From: Tabrizicola sp.
GTDB lineage: Bacteria; Pseudomonadota; Alphaproteobacteria; Rhodobacterales; Rhodobacteraceae
NCBI RefSeq assembly: GCF_030373185.1
Contig: NZ_JAUCZH010000001.1
Span: forward strand, 496,001-560,000
Direction of reading: 5' to 3'
DNA: 64,000 nt
Made by a program: the position numbers and the translations under genes. Each line of letters begins with the position of its first letter. Within the stretch, counting starts at the first letter, position 1. The notes beneath the pieces were generated by a model that saw only the letters and a program-made list of their open reading frames with translations, ran no database searches and had not been told where the DNA came from. Positions 28,828 through 37,821 of the stretch are shown in pieces.

Positions 28828-29865
28828 TCAACCCTTGGCCGCTTCGGGGCGAAAACGGCGCTTCCAGATGCTTTCGGCCACATCGCGCGGCAGGGCTCTA
28901 GTAGGCGGGGTCATCAAGAGCCTGCCAAAGAGCGCGCGCCAGGGCTCTTCAGCCATCAGCTTCAGGAAACGGGCATGCCGCCAGGCGACAGCGGCCTTGT
29001 GCAGTGGGCCAAGCACCGGGTCATGGTGAAGGTCTTCGCGCAGGGCATTGCTGTCCAGTGCAGCGATGCTGCGGTCCTCGATATCCGAGAAATTGCGGTC
29101 GACCCAATAGCCGGTGTCGAAATTCGATCCTTCGCGATTGGCGCGGCCTCGGTCGGTCTTCACAAGATAGCCTTCCATCGACCCAAGCGCATAGTGGTTC
29201 AACTGGGCAAGACCGTAACTGTCCCGCCCCGGATCGGTGAAGACCCGCGCGGTATGGAAGGGGAGGGGAAGAGCGCTGCCGGACCCGTCAAACCAAGCTT
29301 GCCCGGCCATACGGTCGCGGTCGGGGTTGCGCGGGCGGTGAACACCCAACTTGCCATAGCTGCCGTCGTTGCGAAACAGCGTCTTGAACATCACCGCGCG
29401 CCACGGCCAGTAAAGCACGGCAGGTGCTGCGCGGGTAAAAGTTTCGGTGACGGGGCGATCTTCATAGGCAACCACGCCGCCATTGCCGAACAGACGCCAT
29501 GTCAGCGGAATGGCGGTCGCCGTGGGCAATGCGGCCAGAAGTGCCGGAACGGTTCGATTGCCGGTGTGAATGTTGACGAATTCGTCAATGTCGATCGTCA
29601 GCAGCCAATCGGCGTCTTGCACCAGAGGATGCATGTCCGCCTGCTTCAAGGCCGCCCATTGCGGCCCTTCCTTGTGCGGACCGGGATTGCGCATATGAGT
29701 CAGCAAGCCCAGCACTTCCAGCCGGTCAAGCATCGCGTCGGTGCCGTCATCGCAGTCGTTGGAGAACACAAGGAAATCGGTAAACCCGCAGGCGCGGTGA
29801 TGGGCGAGCCATTCCAGGAGGAACGCGCCTTCGTTGCGCACCGTCAGGACCGCCGTTATCCGCAC
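28828..29865 (-). CDS. Glycosyltransferase family 2 (GT2_4-like) protein
   Basis: 345 residues with no signal peptide or membrane segment. N-terminal [20 protein letters not shown] starts a GT-A nucleotide-sugar fold; [13 protein letters not shown] and the metal-binding DxD in [14 protein letters not shown] (about 95-108) follow, then [11 protein letters not shown] and [15 protein letters not shown]. This form belongs to the glycosyltransferase branch that includes GT92-like enzymes. Sugar donor and acceptor are unknown; surface polysaccharide decoration is the usual guess. It precedes the uncharacterised gene at 27762 by 175 bp on the same strand. Confidence 0.82.
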   Translation of the reverse strand: MRITAVLTVRNEGAFLLEWLAHHRACGFTDFLVFSNDCDDGTDAMLDRLEVLGLLTHMRNPGPHKEGPQWAALKQADMHPLVQDADWLLTIDIDEFVNIHTGNRTVPALLAALPTATAIPLTWRLFGNGGVVAYEDRPVTETFTRAAPAVLYWPWRAVMFKTLFRNDGSYGKLGVHRPRNPDRDRMAGQAWFDGSGSALPLPFHTARVFTDPGRDSYGLAQLNHYALGSMEGYLVKTDRGRANREGSNFDTGYWVDRNFSDIEDRSIAALDSNALREDLHHDPVLGPLHKAAVAWRHARFLKLMAEEPWRALFGRLLMTPPTRALPRDVAESIWKRRFRPEAAKG

Positions 29866-29927
29866 CTCACCCTCCGACCGTTGCGCCGTGCCTGTTGCCT
29901 AGCACGGCGCAACGGTCCGCGGAACCG

Positions 29928-31160
29928 TCAGAAGAACGCCTGCAACCCGGTGATCGCCCGGCCAAGGATCAGGGCGTGGACATCATGCGTGCCTTCATAG
30001 GTGTTGACCGTTTCAAGGTTCACCATGTGGCGCATGATCTGGAAATCTTCCTGAATGCCGTTGCCGCCGTGCATGTCCCGCGCCCAGCGCGCCGCGTCCA
30101 GCGCCTTGCCGCAGTTGTTGCGCTTGACGATCGAGATCATCTCGGGCGCTGCGTTCGCCTCGTCCAGTAGCCGCCCGACGCGCAAGCTGCCCTGCAATCC
30201 CAGCGAAATCTCGGTCATCATGTTGGCCAGTTTCAACTGGAAAAGCTGGGTCTGTGCGATGGGTTTGCCGAACTGCTTGCGGTCAAGCCCATATTGCCTT
30301 GCGGCCGCCATGCAGAACTCGGCCGCGCCCATGACGCCCCAGCTGATGCCGTAGCGCGCGCGGTTCAGACAGCCGAATGGCCCCTTCAGCCCCTCGACAA
30401 AGGGCAACAGTGCGTCTTCGCCAACCTCGACGTCTTTCATCACGATTTCGCCGGTGATCGAGGCGCGCAAGGACAGCTTGCCCCCGACCTTGGGTGCGGA
30501 CAGCCCCGCCATGCCCTTGTCGAGCACAAAGCCCTTGATCTTGCCGCCATGCGCCTCGGATTTCGCCCAGACGACGAAAACATCGGCGATGGGCGCGTTG
30601 GAGATCCACATTTTCGCACCGTTCAGCACATAGCCGTTGGCGGTCTTCTTCGCGGTGGTCTTCATCCCTGCCGGGTCAGACCCCGCGTCGGGTTCGGTCA
30701 GGCCAAAGCAGCCGACCCATTCGCCTGTCGCCAGCTTTGGCAGATATTTCTGCCGCTGCGCTTCGGTGCCGTAAGCATAGATCGGATACATCACGAGCGA
30801 CGACTGCACCGACATCATGCTGCGGTAGCCACTGTCCACCCGTTCCACTTCGCGCGCCACCAGCCCGTAGGCCACATATGAGGCGCCCAGACCACCGTAT
30901 TCTTCCGGCACGGTCACGCCCAGAAGCCCCATCTCTCCCATCTCGCGGAAGATCGACGGGTCGGTCGTTTCCTCACGATAGGCCGCCACCACGCGTGGTT
31001 GCAGCTTTTCCTGCGCATAGGCGCGGGCCGCGTCGCGCAGCATCCGTTCCTCTTCGGTCAACTGGTCATCCAGACGGAACGGATCTTCCCAGTCAAAGCG
31101 GCCCAGATCGGGGGCGTCTTTTGCCTTCAGTTTCGGCGCGGGGATTACGGTATCGGGCAT
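29928..31160 (-). CDS. gcdH: Glutaryl-CoA dehydrogenase
   Basis: 410 residues from the ATG with GGAG at proper spacing; an ATG four codons earlier is the alternative. Acyl-CoA dehydrogenase fold with [51 protein letters not shown] and the catalytic glutamate in [20 protein letters not shown], which is the glutaryl-CoA form. It oxidises and decarboxylates glutaryl-CoA to crotonyl-CoA in lysine/tryptophan breakdown, feeding electrons to ETF. A LysR gene is divergent 91 bp away, as commonly found for gcdH. Confidence 0.94.
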   Translation of the reverse strand: MPDTVIPAPKLKAKDAPDLGRFDWEDPFRLDDQLTEEERMLRDAARAYAQEKLQPRVVAAYREETTDPSIFREMGEMGLLGVTVPEEYGGLGASYVAYGLVAREVERVDSGYRSMMSVQSSLVMYPIYAYGTEAQRQKYLPKLATGEWVGCFGLTEPDAGSDPAGMKTTAKKTANGYVLNGAKMWISNAPIADVFVVWAKSEAHGGKIKGFVLDKGMAGLSAPKVGGKLSLRASITGEIVMKDVEVGEDALLPFVEGLKGPFGCLNRARYGISWGVMGAAEFCMAAARQYGLDRKQFGKPIAQTQLFQLKLANMMTEISLGLQGSLRVGRLLDEANAAPEMISIVKRNNCGKALDAARWARDMHGGNGIQEDFQIMRHMVNLETVNTYEGTHDVHALILGRAITGLQAFF

Positions 31161-31235
31161 GGCGGTCTCCATCTGTGTTGTGGCAAGGATTGCATGAAAC
31201 GCCGACCCGCGCTATCGAAAGCCCTGCATGGATTC

Positions 31236-31250
31236 ATGAGGAAAGCTCAT
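31236..31250. promoter_or_regulatory. Candidate operator between gcdH and its LysR gene
   Basis: ATGAG, five bases, CTCAT: a perfect 5-bp inverted repeat ending one base before the LysR ATG at 31252. Position suggests autoregulation by the LysR protein, but the arms are short and the site also covers the ribosome-binding region. Confidence 0.25.
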
Positions 31251-31251
31251 A

Positions 31252-32148
31252 ATGCTGCCCCGCCGTTACCTGCCCTCGATCCCCGCGCTCATGGCGCTTG
31301 AGGCGGTGGGCCGTCTTGGCACCGCATCAGCCGCTGCGCATGAGTTGGCATTGACCCAAGGCGCGGTCAGTCGGTCGCTGCAAGCGCTGGAGGATCAGTT
31401 GGGTGTCCCGCTTCTGATCCGTGAACGCCAGCGTCTGCGGCTCACCCCTGCGGCGGCGGATTACGTCACCGAAGTGCGCCGCGCCCTGCAACAGCTGGCC
31501 TCGGCCTCGCTGACCTTGCGGGCCAACCCGGCGGGGGGCAGCCTCAACCTTGCCATCCTTCCGGCCTTCGGGATGCACTGGCTGGCCCCGCGGCTGGCGC
31601 GTTTCACCGAGGCGCACCCGGAGGTGACGCTGAACCTGTCAACCCGCTTGCGCCCCTTCGACTTTGCCGGGTCCGGTTTTGACGCCGCGATCCATTACGG
31701 GCGGCAGGACTGGGCGGGGGTGGCATACCTGAAACTCATGGATGAATCGGTGCTGGCCGTCGGCGCACCTACCCTTGTGCCACAGCCCTTGGCGCGGGCC
31801 GAAGACATCCTGACCCACCCGCTCTTGCAGATGGAAAGCCGGACGGGTGACTGGGGCCGCTGGCTGGCGCATCACGGCGTGGTGGGGCAACGGCCGCCGG
31901 GGATGCTCTTTGACCAGTTCGCGACCATGGCGCAGGGTGCTGTGCATGGCCTTGGGCTGGCGCTCTTGCCGACCTTCCTGATCGCGCGCGAACTGGCCGA
32001 GGGGCGGTTGGTGCCGGTTTTTGGCGGTCCGGTTCCTGCGCTTGGAAGCTATCACCTTGTCTGGCCTGCGGATGTATCGCCCCGCGCCCCGCTCCTGTCG
32101 TTCCGCAACTGGCTTGCGGGACAGCTGGACCCGCTTCCAGACCCCTGA
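31252..32148 (+). CDS. LysR-family regulator (GcvA-like), probably of gcdH
   Basis: 298 residues. The N-terminal helix-turn-helix is GTASAAAHELALTQGAVSRS (about 24-43), followed by LEDQLGVPLLIRERQRLRLT and a substrate-binding domain with LNLAILPAFGMHWLAPRLARF, typical of the GcvA subgroup. It is divergent from gcdH and is the likely regulator of glutaryl-CoA dehydrogenase, with glutarate or its CoA ester as a possible signal. That link is positional. Confidence 0.87.
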   Translation: MLPRRYLPSIPALMALEAVGRLGTASAAAHELALTQGAVSRSLQALEDQLGVPLLIRERQRLRLTPAAADYVTEVRRALQQLASASLTLRANPAGGSLNLAILPAFGMHWLAPRLARFTEAHPEVTLNLSTRLRPFDFAGSGFDAAIHYGRQDWAGVAYLKLMDESVLAVGAPTLVPQPLARAEDILTHPLLQMESRTGDWGRWLAHHGVVGQRPPGMLFDQFATMAQGAVHGLGLALLPTFLIARELAEGRLVPVFGGPVPALGSYHLVWPADVSPRAPLLSFRNWLAGQLDPLPDP

Positions 32149-32490
32149 CCCGACAGAGATGAAAGGTGCAGCTTTGTCGCTCCGTCAACGGATCAGGCTG
32201 AACCCCTTCCCGGGCAAGCCGGACCTTGCGCCGATGCCGGAGGTATTCGCAAGATTTTGGTGCCACGTCTTTGGTATCGGGGGAAATCTCCGATCCCGGC
32301 AACGGGGGCGACACCTCCTTGCGGTTGACGCTGTTGCGTCGTTCGGCGGGGCTTTGCCGAAGGCTATCGATTTGCAAGCCCATGATATCGCATATCAGCG
32401 CGGATAAGGCTTTGTTGAGATATCGGGGGTGACGGGAACCGGATCGAATCGTCCGCGTTGTTGTCACGACTTTCATTATGAGGACTTGAT
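32149..32490. other. 342-bp gap upstream of the OmpA-domain gene
   Basis: An 82-codon plus-strand frame (32159-32407) has no family resemblance and no good ribosome-binding site, so I do not call it. The A+T content rises towards 32440-32490, where the promoter and leader of the downstream gene presumably lie; GAGG stands shortly before its ATG. Confidence 0.5.
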
Positions 32491-34776
32491 ATGAGAAAAC
32501 TTCTGGTTTCCACGACGGCGCTGTCCGTCGCTCTGAGCCCGGTCGGCATGGTGCCCTCTTTTGCGCAGGTGCTGGCCGAAGATGGATCGGTGGTCGGACC
32601 GGATGGATCGGTCCTTTGCGTGCCGTCATCTGACGTTGCCTGCGATCTGGATGCAATCATAGCGGCCTTTGAGGCCGAGCAAGCTGAAGCTGCCGCCGCA
32701 GAGGCTGCAGCAACCGCCGCAGCCGAGGCCGCTGCCGCCGAAGCGGAAGCTGCAACTGCGGCGCAAGCCTTGATCGAAGCGGAAGCCGCCGCCGCACAAG
32801 CCGCAGAGGCCGCCGCCGCCGCGGAAGCGGAATCGGCAGCTCAGGCCGCCGCCGAAGCGGATGCCGCTGCCCAGGCCGAAGCAGATGCAGCCGCCGCTGC
32901 GGCTGCCGCCGCCGAAGCCACCGCCGAAGCCGCCGCCGAAGCCGCCGCGGAAGCCGAAGCCGCCGCCGCAGAGGCCGCCGCGCAGGCCGCCGCCGAACTT
33001 GAGGCCGCGCTGCAAGCCGAAGCGGACGCCGCCGCCCAAGCCGCAGCAGAGCTTGAAGCAGCCCTTGAGGCCGAAGCCGCAGCAGCAGCGGAAGCCGAAG
33101 CACAGGCTGCGGCCCAAGCCGCCGCGCAAGCCGAAGCCGAAGCCGACTTGGACGCCGAAGCCGCCGCCGAGGCGGAAGCCGGTGTAGCAGCAGCAGCCGA
33201 AGCTGAAGCTGCCGCGGCGGCAGAGCTGGAGGCAGCGCTTGAGGCTGAAGCTGCGGCACAAGCAGAAGCCGAGGTTGACGCCGAAACTCAAGCCGAAGCC
33301 GAAACCCAAGCTGAAGCTGAAGCTGCGGAAGAAGCGCCCGCAGAAGCGGTCGTGGAAGAGACCCCGCCCGAGGCAGCAGCCCCTGAAGAAACAGTTGCTT
33401 CCGAGCCTGTGGTCGATGGCGTGATCGATTCCGCAACCGGTGAAGTCATTGACCCTGCGGTTGCAGCCGCAGCGGTTGCTGCTGCCGAAGCCGAACTTGC
33501 CATCTCTGCGGACGGTGTGATGATCGACCCGGCAGCCGGGCTGAAGGTTGCTGAACCGGAAACGGCGGAAGTGGTCGATCCGGTGGACGTGCCGGAAGTG
33601 TCGGAAACCGAAGTCGAAAGCCTGACTCAGCTTCTGACCCTTGATCCGACCGCTCTCAACCCTGAGTCCATTGCCGCCGCCGCAACGGTTGCCGCAATCG
33701 CTGCCGCAGGTGACAATACCGAAACCGGGGCGCTGCCGCTTGCGACGCCCGAGTCCGAAGACCTGCTGACCGCTGTGACCGAAACCATCACGGCGGAAAG
33801 CGTGCGGACCTCGGCTGACGAATTTGCCGCCGCACCGGTTGTGGTGGAAGAAGGCAAGAAGGACCGCCTGTCGAACCTTGAAAAGGCCGGACTTGTGGTT
33901 CTTGGCGCGCTTGTGGTCGGGTCGATCATCAAGGCGAACCGGGAAAATCAGGCCGACAGCCGCGTCGTCTCCAACACCGGCGACCGGGTGGTCGTGCTGC
34001 GGCCCGATGGCAGCTATCAGGTGCTGAAAGACGATGACACAGTGATCCGTCGCCCCGGCTCAACCGTCCGCACCGAGACATTCAGGGATGGGTCCACCCG
34101 GACGATCGTCGAACGCGATGACGGCACGCAGGTGGTGACGATCCGCGATGCAACCGGGCGCGTGCTGCGCCGGGCCAGCTATGACGGGCTTGGCCGCGAA
34201 ATCATCCTGATCGACGATCTGGCGCGGGAAGAGGTTGTCGTGGTGCGTGACCTGCCAAAGCCGGGCCGTCGGATCGTGATTTCGTCGAAGGACAGCGACG
34301 CGGCCCTGAAGCGTGAACTTGCGGCGATCGAGGCGGAACGGGCGGGACGCAAATTCTCGCTTCGCCAGATCCGCGAAATCCCGCAGGTGCGGGCGCTGGC
34401 GGCGGTGATCGATACCCAGAATGTCACCTTCGCCACCGGATCGGCCTCGATTGCGGCAAGCGAGGCGCGCAATCTGGCCGAGCTGAGCCGGGTGATGCAG
34501 GATCTTCTGGAGGTCAACCCTGGCGAGGTCTTCCTGGTCGAGGGCCACACTGACGCCACCGGTCCTGCGGCGCTCAATCTCGTGCTGTCCGACCGGCGCG
34601 CGGAATCGGTGGCCTTGGCCCTGACGGAATATTTCGACATTCCGCCGGAAAACATGGTGGTTCAGGGCTATGGCGAAACCGAACTTCTGATCGACACCCA
34701 GGTAAACGAGCCGCAGAATCGCCGGGTCGAAGTGCGGGTGATCACGCCCCTGATGCGGACCGCCGTTCTGCGCTGA
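32491..34776 (+). CDS. OmpA-family protein with long Ala/Glu-rich region
   Basis: 761 residues. A signal peptide ends near residue 26 (PSFA-QV). Residues about 55-285 are almost only Ala, Glu, Gln and Asp, expected to form one very long helix or coiled coil. An acidic linker follows with LTLDPTALNPESIAAAA near 377-393, then a hydrophobic stretch (about 465-481, AGLVVLGALVVGSIIKA), a beta-rich repeat region (RVVVLRPDGSY, then STRTIVERDDGTQVV) and a C-terminal OmpA domain (about 633-755) with the peptidoglycan-binding marks GHTDATG, LSDRRAESV and NRRVEVRV. Likely secreted and tied to peptidoglycan, the long helix spanning the periplasm. A strong terminator follows. Role not known. Confidence 0.85.
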   Translation: MRKLLVSTTALSVALSPVGMVPSFAQVLAEDGSVVGPDGSVLCVPSSDVACDLDAIIAAFEAEQAEAAAAEAAATAAAEAAAAEAEAATAAQALIEAEAAAAQAAEAAAAAEAESAAQAAAEADAAAQAEADAAAAAAAAAEATAEAAAEAAAEAEAAAAEAAAQAAAELEAALQAEADAAAQAAAELEAALEAEAAAAAEAEAQAAAQAAAQAEAEADLDAEAAAEAEAGVAAAAEAEAAAAAELEAALEAEAAAQAEAEVDAETQAEAETQAEAEAAEEAPAEAVVEETPPEAAAPEETVASEPVVDGVIDSATGEVIDPAVAAAAVAAAEAELAISADGVMIDPAAGLKVAEPETAEVVDPVDVPEVSETEVESLTQLLTLDPTALNPESIAAAATVAAIAAAGDNTETGALPLATPESEDLLTAVTETITAESVRTSADEFAAAPVVVEEGKKDRLSNLEKAGLVVLGALVVGSIIKANRENQADSRVVSNTGDRVVVLRPDGSYQVLKDDDTVIRRPGSTVRTETFRDGSTRTIVERDDGTQVVTIRDATGRVLRRASYDGLGREIILIDDLAREEVVVVRDLPKPGRRIVISSKDSDAALKRELAAIEAERAGRKFSLRQIREIPQVRALAAVIDTQNVTFATGSASIAASEARNLAELSRVMQDLLEVNPGEVFLVEGHTDATGPAALNLVLSDRRAESVALALTEYFDIPPENMVVQGYGETELLIDTQVNEPQNRRVEVRVITPLMRTAVLR

Positions 34777-34796
34777 TCTCAGGTTCCGGAACGGCA

Positions 34797-34822
34797 ACGC
34801 CGCAGGTTCGCGCCTGCGGCGT
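34797..34822 (+). terminator. Intrinsic-type terminator hairpin after the OmpA-domain gene
   Basis: ACGCCGCAGG (34797-34806) pairs perfectly with CCTGCGGCGT (34813-34822), loop six bases, beginning 20 bp after the stop. The following bases are TGTGCTGT, only a weak U-tract. Confidence 0.65.
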
Positions 34823-34902
34823 TGTGCTGTCTGGTGGGAATGGCCATGGTCCGGGTGGCTTGCCTCGAACCTTTCATCCAGCCCCGACCGCAGCCCGGTG
34901 GT

Positions 34903-34956
34903 CAAGGGAAGGGCAAAGCCTGCCGGGGTCTGATAGCCGAGTGCCGAATTGGGCCA
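34903..34956 (-). pseudogene. Remnant of IS3-family transposase C-terminus
   Basis: On the minus strand one frame reads WPNSALGYQTPAGFALPLT. This resembles the conserved end of the IS3-type integrase domain (HSALGY-TPA-F). Neither the upstream DDE core nor terminal repeats are seen, so only a tail survives in this 369-bp gap (34777-35145). The match is short, and chance similarity is not excluded. Confidence 0.45.
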
Positions 34957-35100
34957 GGCCGTGCCAAAAGACCGGGCGCTTTCCAGCGCGGGCTGGGTGA
35001 TGAAGCTGGATGTCAGCGGTCATGCGGCGGCAGGGGTGGCCAGACATTGGTCCAAAGACCCCTCGCGCAGCCCGCGCATCAGGCTTGTCGCAGATGAAAA

Positions 35101-35120
35101 CGCGGGCCAGATGGCCCGCG
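35101..35120 (-). terminator. Terminator of infC
   Basis: CGCGGGCCA and TGGCCCGCG form a perfect 9-bp stem with a two-base loop (likely opening to four or more), followed on the minus strand by TTTTC. It begins 26 bp after the infC stop. Confidence 0.75.
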
Positions 35121-35145
35121 CAATCAGCATCATTGCATGTGCCGC

Positions 35146-35685
35146 TTACTTCGGCCCGATCATCATCACCATCTGGCGGCCCTCAAGGCGCGGGAAGGAT
35201 TCGATCTTGCCGATATCGACCACATCAGCCTCGACCCGCTTGAGAAGTTCCAGACCAAGATCCTGGTGTGCCATTTCGCGACCCCGGAAACGCAGTGTGA
35301 TCTTTACCTTGTCACCTTCTTCAAGGAACTTGGCCACAGACCGCATCTTGACCTCGTAATCGTGGATATCGGTTCCGGGGCGGAACTTGATTTCCTTGAT
35401 CTCGATGACCTTCTGCTTCTTTCTCGCCTCGGCCTCACGCTTCTGCGTTTCATATTTGAACTTGCCGAAGTCCATGATCTTGCAGACCGGCGGAACCGCC
35501 GTGGGCGAGATTTCGACCAGGTCAAGCCCGGCCTCCTCGGCCATCTGCATGGCGCGGGCCGGGGTCACCACCCCGACGTTTTCACCATCTGCGCCGATCA
35601 GGCGGATTTCCGTGGCCCGGATGCGGTCGTTGATCCGGGGGCCGGTGTCGCGTTGCGGCGGGGCATTGTGGGGGCGGCGGGCTAT
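35146..35685 (-). CDS. infC: Translation initiation factor IF-3, probable AUA start
   Basis: 179 residues if begun at ATA (35683-35685). IF-3 homology starts at [40 protein letters not shown] and the C-terminal REMAHQDLG follow. There is no ATG, GTG or TTG at the conserved N-terminus. A ribosome-binding site AAAGGA is followed by CGATCACC and then ATA at good spacing; ATC (35691) is closer. The first ATG in frame is 22 codons upstream (35751) and would add a tail that looks non-conserved. E. coli infC uses AUU and so represses itself; the same is likely here. IF-3 binds 30S subunits and checks start codons. Confidence 0.93.
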   Translation of the reverse strand: MARRPHNAPPQRDTGPRINDRIRATEIRLIGADGENVGVVTPARAMQMAEEAGLDLVEISPTAVPPVCKIMDFGKFKYETQKREAEARKKQKVIEIKEIKFRPGTDIHDYEVKMRSVAKFLEEGDKVKITLRFRGREMAHQDLGLELLKRVEADVVDIGKIESFPRLEGRQMVMMIGPK

Positions 35686-35896
35686 GGTGATCGTCCTTTG
35701 TGTTGTTGTATCAAGCGAGCGCAATCTAGACTCGCAGCCCGCCTGCCGCAACCCGGCTCGCTGGGGTCAAATGCGGAAAAACGGGCTGGAACCGCCAATT
35801 TCGGCCGCATGCCAGCCCCGTGGTCTTTTCAATTGGACCTTCAACTGCCATATGACCCGCAGCGGAGCCCAAGCTCCGGTCATGGGAGTAAGTGAC

Positions 35897-36346
35897 ATGA
35901 ACAGAACAGTTGTCATCGGTGCCATTGTCGTCCTTCTTGCCGCGGGGGGCTATTACCAGTTCAGCTACAAGCCGGCACAAGAGGCCGCGATGATCGAGGA
36001 AGCTGCCCGCAAGGCCGAAGAGGCTGCCGCCGCAGCTGCTGCCGAGGCTGCCGCCGCCGCTGAAGCCGCCGCTGCCGAGGCCACCGCCGCAGCCGCAGCC
36101 GCTGAAGCAGAAGCCGCCGAAGCTGCGGCTTCTGCCGTGACCGAACAGAACGTCCTGATCGAATGGGCGGCCACGGCACTTGACCCGGCGGCGTTCGATC
36201 CGGCTGTGGTTGCCGAACTGATCGACGCAGCCAACGTCTCCGATACTGTCAAGGTGCAGTTGAAGACTGCCGTCGAGGCTGCCGCTGCAAACCCCGCACT
36301 GGTTGCCGAGACCGTGGCGCAGATCCGCACCGCACTTGGTCTTTGA
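35897..36346 (+). CDS. Small Ala-rich single-span membrane protein
   Basis: 149 residues from an ATG after GGGAG; the frame extends upstream across infC but that part is antisense shadow. One N-terminal membrane segment (TVVIGAIVVLLAAGGYYQF, 4-22) is followed by an Ala/Glu-rich helix (about 35-85) and a C-terminal part with ALDPAAFDPAVVAELIDAA (about 97-115). That last motif resembles LTLDPTALNPESIAAAA of the OmpA-domain protein 1.1 kb away, which also follows an Ala/Glu helix. A strong terminator lies 23 bp downstream. Not a family I recognise; a periplasmic scaffold role is a guess. Confidence 0.72.
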   Translation: MNRTVVIGAIVVLLAAGGYYQFSYKPAQEAAMIEEAARKAEEAAAAAAAEAAAAAEAAAAEATAAAAAAEAEAAEAAASAVTEQNVLIEWAATALDPAAFDPAVVAELIDAANVSDTVKVQLKTAVEAAAANPALVAETVAQIRTALGL

Positions 36347-36368
36347 CCGCAGGCGCAGTCCGTAACAC

Positions 36369-36398
36369 AAAGGCCGCAGGGGCAACCCTGCGGCCTTT
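36369..36398 (+). terminator. Intrinsic terminator after the small Ala-rich gene
   Basis: AAAGGCCGCAGGG (36369-36381) pairs perfectly with CCCTGCGGCCTTT (36386-36398) around a GCAA tetraloop. The A/T ends make it usable on both strands. Confidence 0.85.
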
Positions 36399-36504
36399 GC
36401 ACTTTTGTGAACCCTTGCTTGCAGGCCCGCCGCGTCATTGCGTCCCCCCGGGGACCGAAGCCTGCGACACGCGGCATCGGTAGCCTGAGGGGGCTGTGGC
36501 CGGC

Positions 36505-37353
36505 CTAGATCCCGTCGCCGACGAAGGCCTTTTCCACCACGAATTCCTGCGGTTCCGAGTTTGCGCCCTCGCGCAGGCCGAAGCCTTCAAGAATTGCCTT
36601 CACATCCACATTGAATGCCAAGGATCCGCAGACCATCGCCCGATCTTCCGCCGGGTTCATCGGCGGCAGGCCAAGATCGGCGAAGACCTTGCCCGAAGAC
36701 AGGTTGTCGGTCACCCGGCCCATGCGGATAAAGGGCTCACGCGTCGTGGTGGGGTAGTAGATCAGCTTGTCTCCGACCATCTCTCCGATCAGGGGATCGT
36801 CCTTAAGGCTTTCGACCAGTTGGCGACCGTATTCCAGCTCGGCCACCTCGCGGCAGGTGTGCATCATGATGATCTGGTCATATTTTTCGTAGGTTTCCGG
36901 TTCGCGCATCAGGCTGGCAAAGGGGGCAAGCCCGGTGCCGGTAGCAAGGAACCAGAGCCGCTTGCCCGGAAGGAGCGCGTCATGCACCAGCGTGCCAACT
37001 GGTTTTGGGCGCAGGATGATCTCATCCCCCGGCTGGATATGCTGAAGTTTCGAGGTCAGCGGCCCATCCGGAACCTTGATCGAATAGAACTCCAGCTCTT
37101 CGTCCCACGCGGGCGAGGCGATGGAATAGGCGCGCAGCAAGGGTTTGCCGTTATCGCCCATCAGCCCTATCATCACGAATTCGCCCGACCGGAACCGCAG
37201 GCTTTGCGGTCGCGTCACGCGGAAGGAAAACAGCCTGTCCGTCCAGTGGGTGACCTGCGTCACCGTCTGGGCATCGGGCAGATGCTGTTTGGCCGGAGGG
37301 GTCGGGGCAGCGGGAATCGGGCTTGCTTCGGTCATTGCGGTCGCTTCGGTCAT
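36505..37353 (-). CDS. fpr: Ferredoxin-NADP reductase
   Basis: 282 residues from the first ATG (a second Met lies six codons in, in a repeated ATGACCGAAGC). FAD-binding RAYSIASPAWDEELEFYSIKV and the NADP-binding GTGLAPFASLMREPE are typical of bacterial FPR, and the chain ends in a conserved-type EEFVVEKAFV-like tail (QEFVVEKAFVGDG). It moves electrons between NADPH and ferredoxin/flavodoxin. Following DUF934, cysH and cysI on the same strand with a 60-bp gap, it could supply the electrons sulfite reductase needs, since no CysJ flavoprotein gene is present here. Confidence 0.92.
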   Translation of the reverse strand: MTEATAMTEASPIPAAPTPPAKQHLPDAQTVTQVTHWTDRLFSFRVTRPQSLRFRSGEFVMIGLMGDNGKPLLRAYSIASPAWDEELEFYSIKVPDGPLTSKLQHIQPGDEIILRPKPVGTLVHDALLPGKRLWFLATGTGLAPFASLMREPETYEKYDQIIMMHTCREVAELEYGRQLVESLKDDPLIGEMVGDKLIYYPTTTREPFIRMGRVTDNLSSGKVFADLGLPPMNPAEDRAMVCGSLAFNVDVKAILEGFGLREGANSEPQEFVVEKAFVGDGI

Positions 37354-37413
37354 TGGATCATCCCGGCCTAGACCGGCCTCTATCTTCTAGCCTTGATTCA
37401 GGTCATGCGAAAG

Positions 37414-37821
37414 TCAGGCGCGCAGGCGGGCCTGATAATGGTGCTGCTGCCAGTCGGAGGCACGGAACTGCCACTGGTCGACGGGCTGGCGCGCGGCGAT
37501 CTCGTCCGGGATTTCGGCCCCGTCAAAACCCACCCGGCGCAGCATGGCATATTGGTCAGCGATCACTGGACCATGCGCAAGAAGCTGGCCGGTGTAGCCC
37601 ATCATCCGCAAGCGCCGGGCAACCGTGAAGGCGCGGCCATCGCTGAAGGCGGGAAAGGCCACGCGGATCAGCGTCAGGTGGTCCATATGGCCGACAAGCG
37701 CGGTCGGATCATCAGTGTTCGACAGATCCACAAAAGTGGCGTCAGGGGTCAGATCGGACAGCGCCACAGTCTTGCGCTGTGGGGCAGGGGAAAAGCCTGT
37801 ATCGGTCACGATCACGCTCAT
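37414..37821 (-). CDS. DUF934 family protein of the cysteine operon
   Basis: 135 residues from the ATG overlapping the cysH stop (37818-37821); the longer upstream frame overlaps cysH and is not used. Marks of DUF934: HLTLIRVAFPAFSDGRAFTVARRLR, then GYTGQLLAHGPVIADQYAMLRRVGFDG. These proteins travel with cysH and cysI and are often called putative oxidoreductases without proof. Cytosolic, no cysteines that would bind a cluster, so an accessory role in sulfite reduction is a guess. Confidence 0.85.
   Translation of the reverse strand: MSVIVTDTGFSPAPQRKTVALSDLTPDATFVDLSNTDDPTALVGHMDHLTLIRVAFPAFSDGRAFTVARRLRMMGYTGQLLAHGPVIADQYAMLRRVGFDGAEIPDEIAARQPVDQWQFRASDWQQHHYQARLRA

Noticed and set aside
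32159-32407. 82-codon plus-strand frame before the OmpA-type gene
   Set aside because: No recognisable similarity, poor ribosome-binding site and an odd composition. It cannot be fully excluded as a small gene.
32626-33309. Gly/Phe-rich and Leu/Arg-rich open frames within the OmpA-type gene
   Set aside because: They are the reverse reading of the Ala/Glu codon pattern and have no start signals.
32680-33340. Repetitive GCCGCC/GAAGCC DNA, considered as a CRISPR or satellite array
   Set aside because: There are no constant repeats with unique spacers; the pattern is the coding bias of an Ala/Glu-rich protein.
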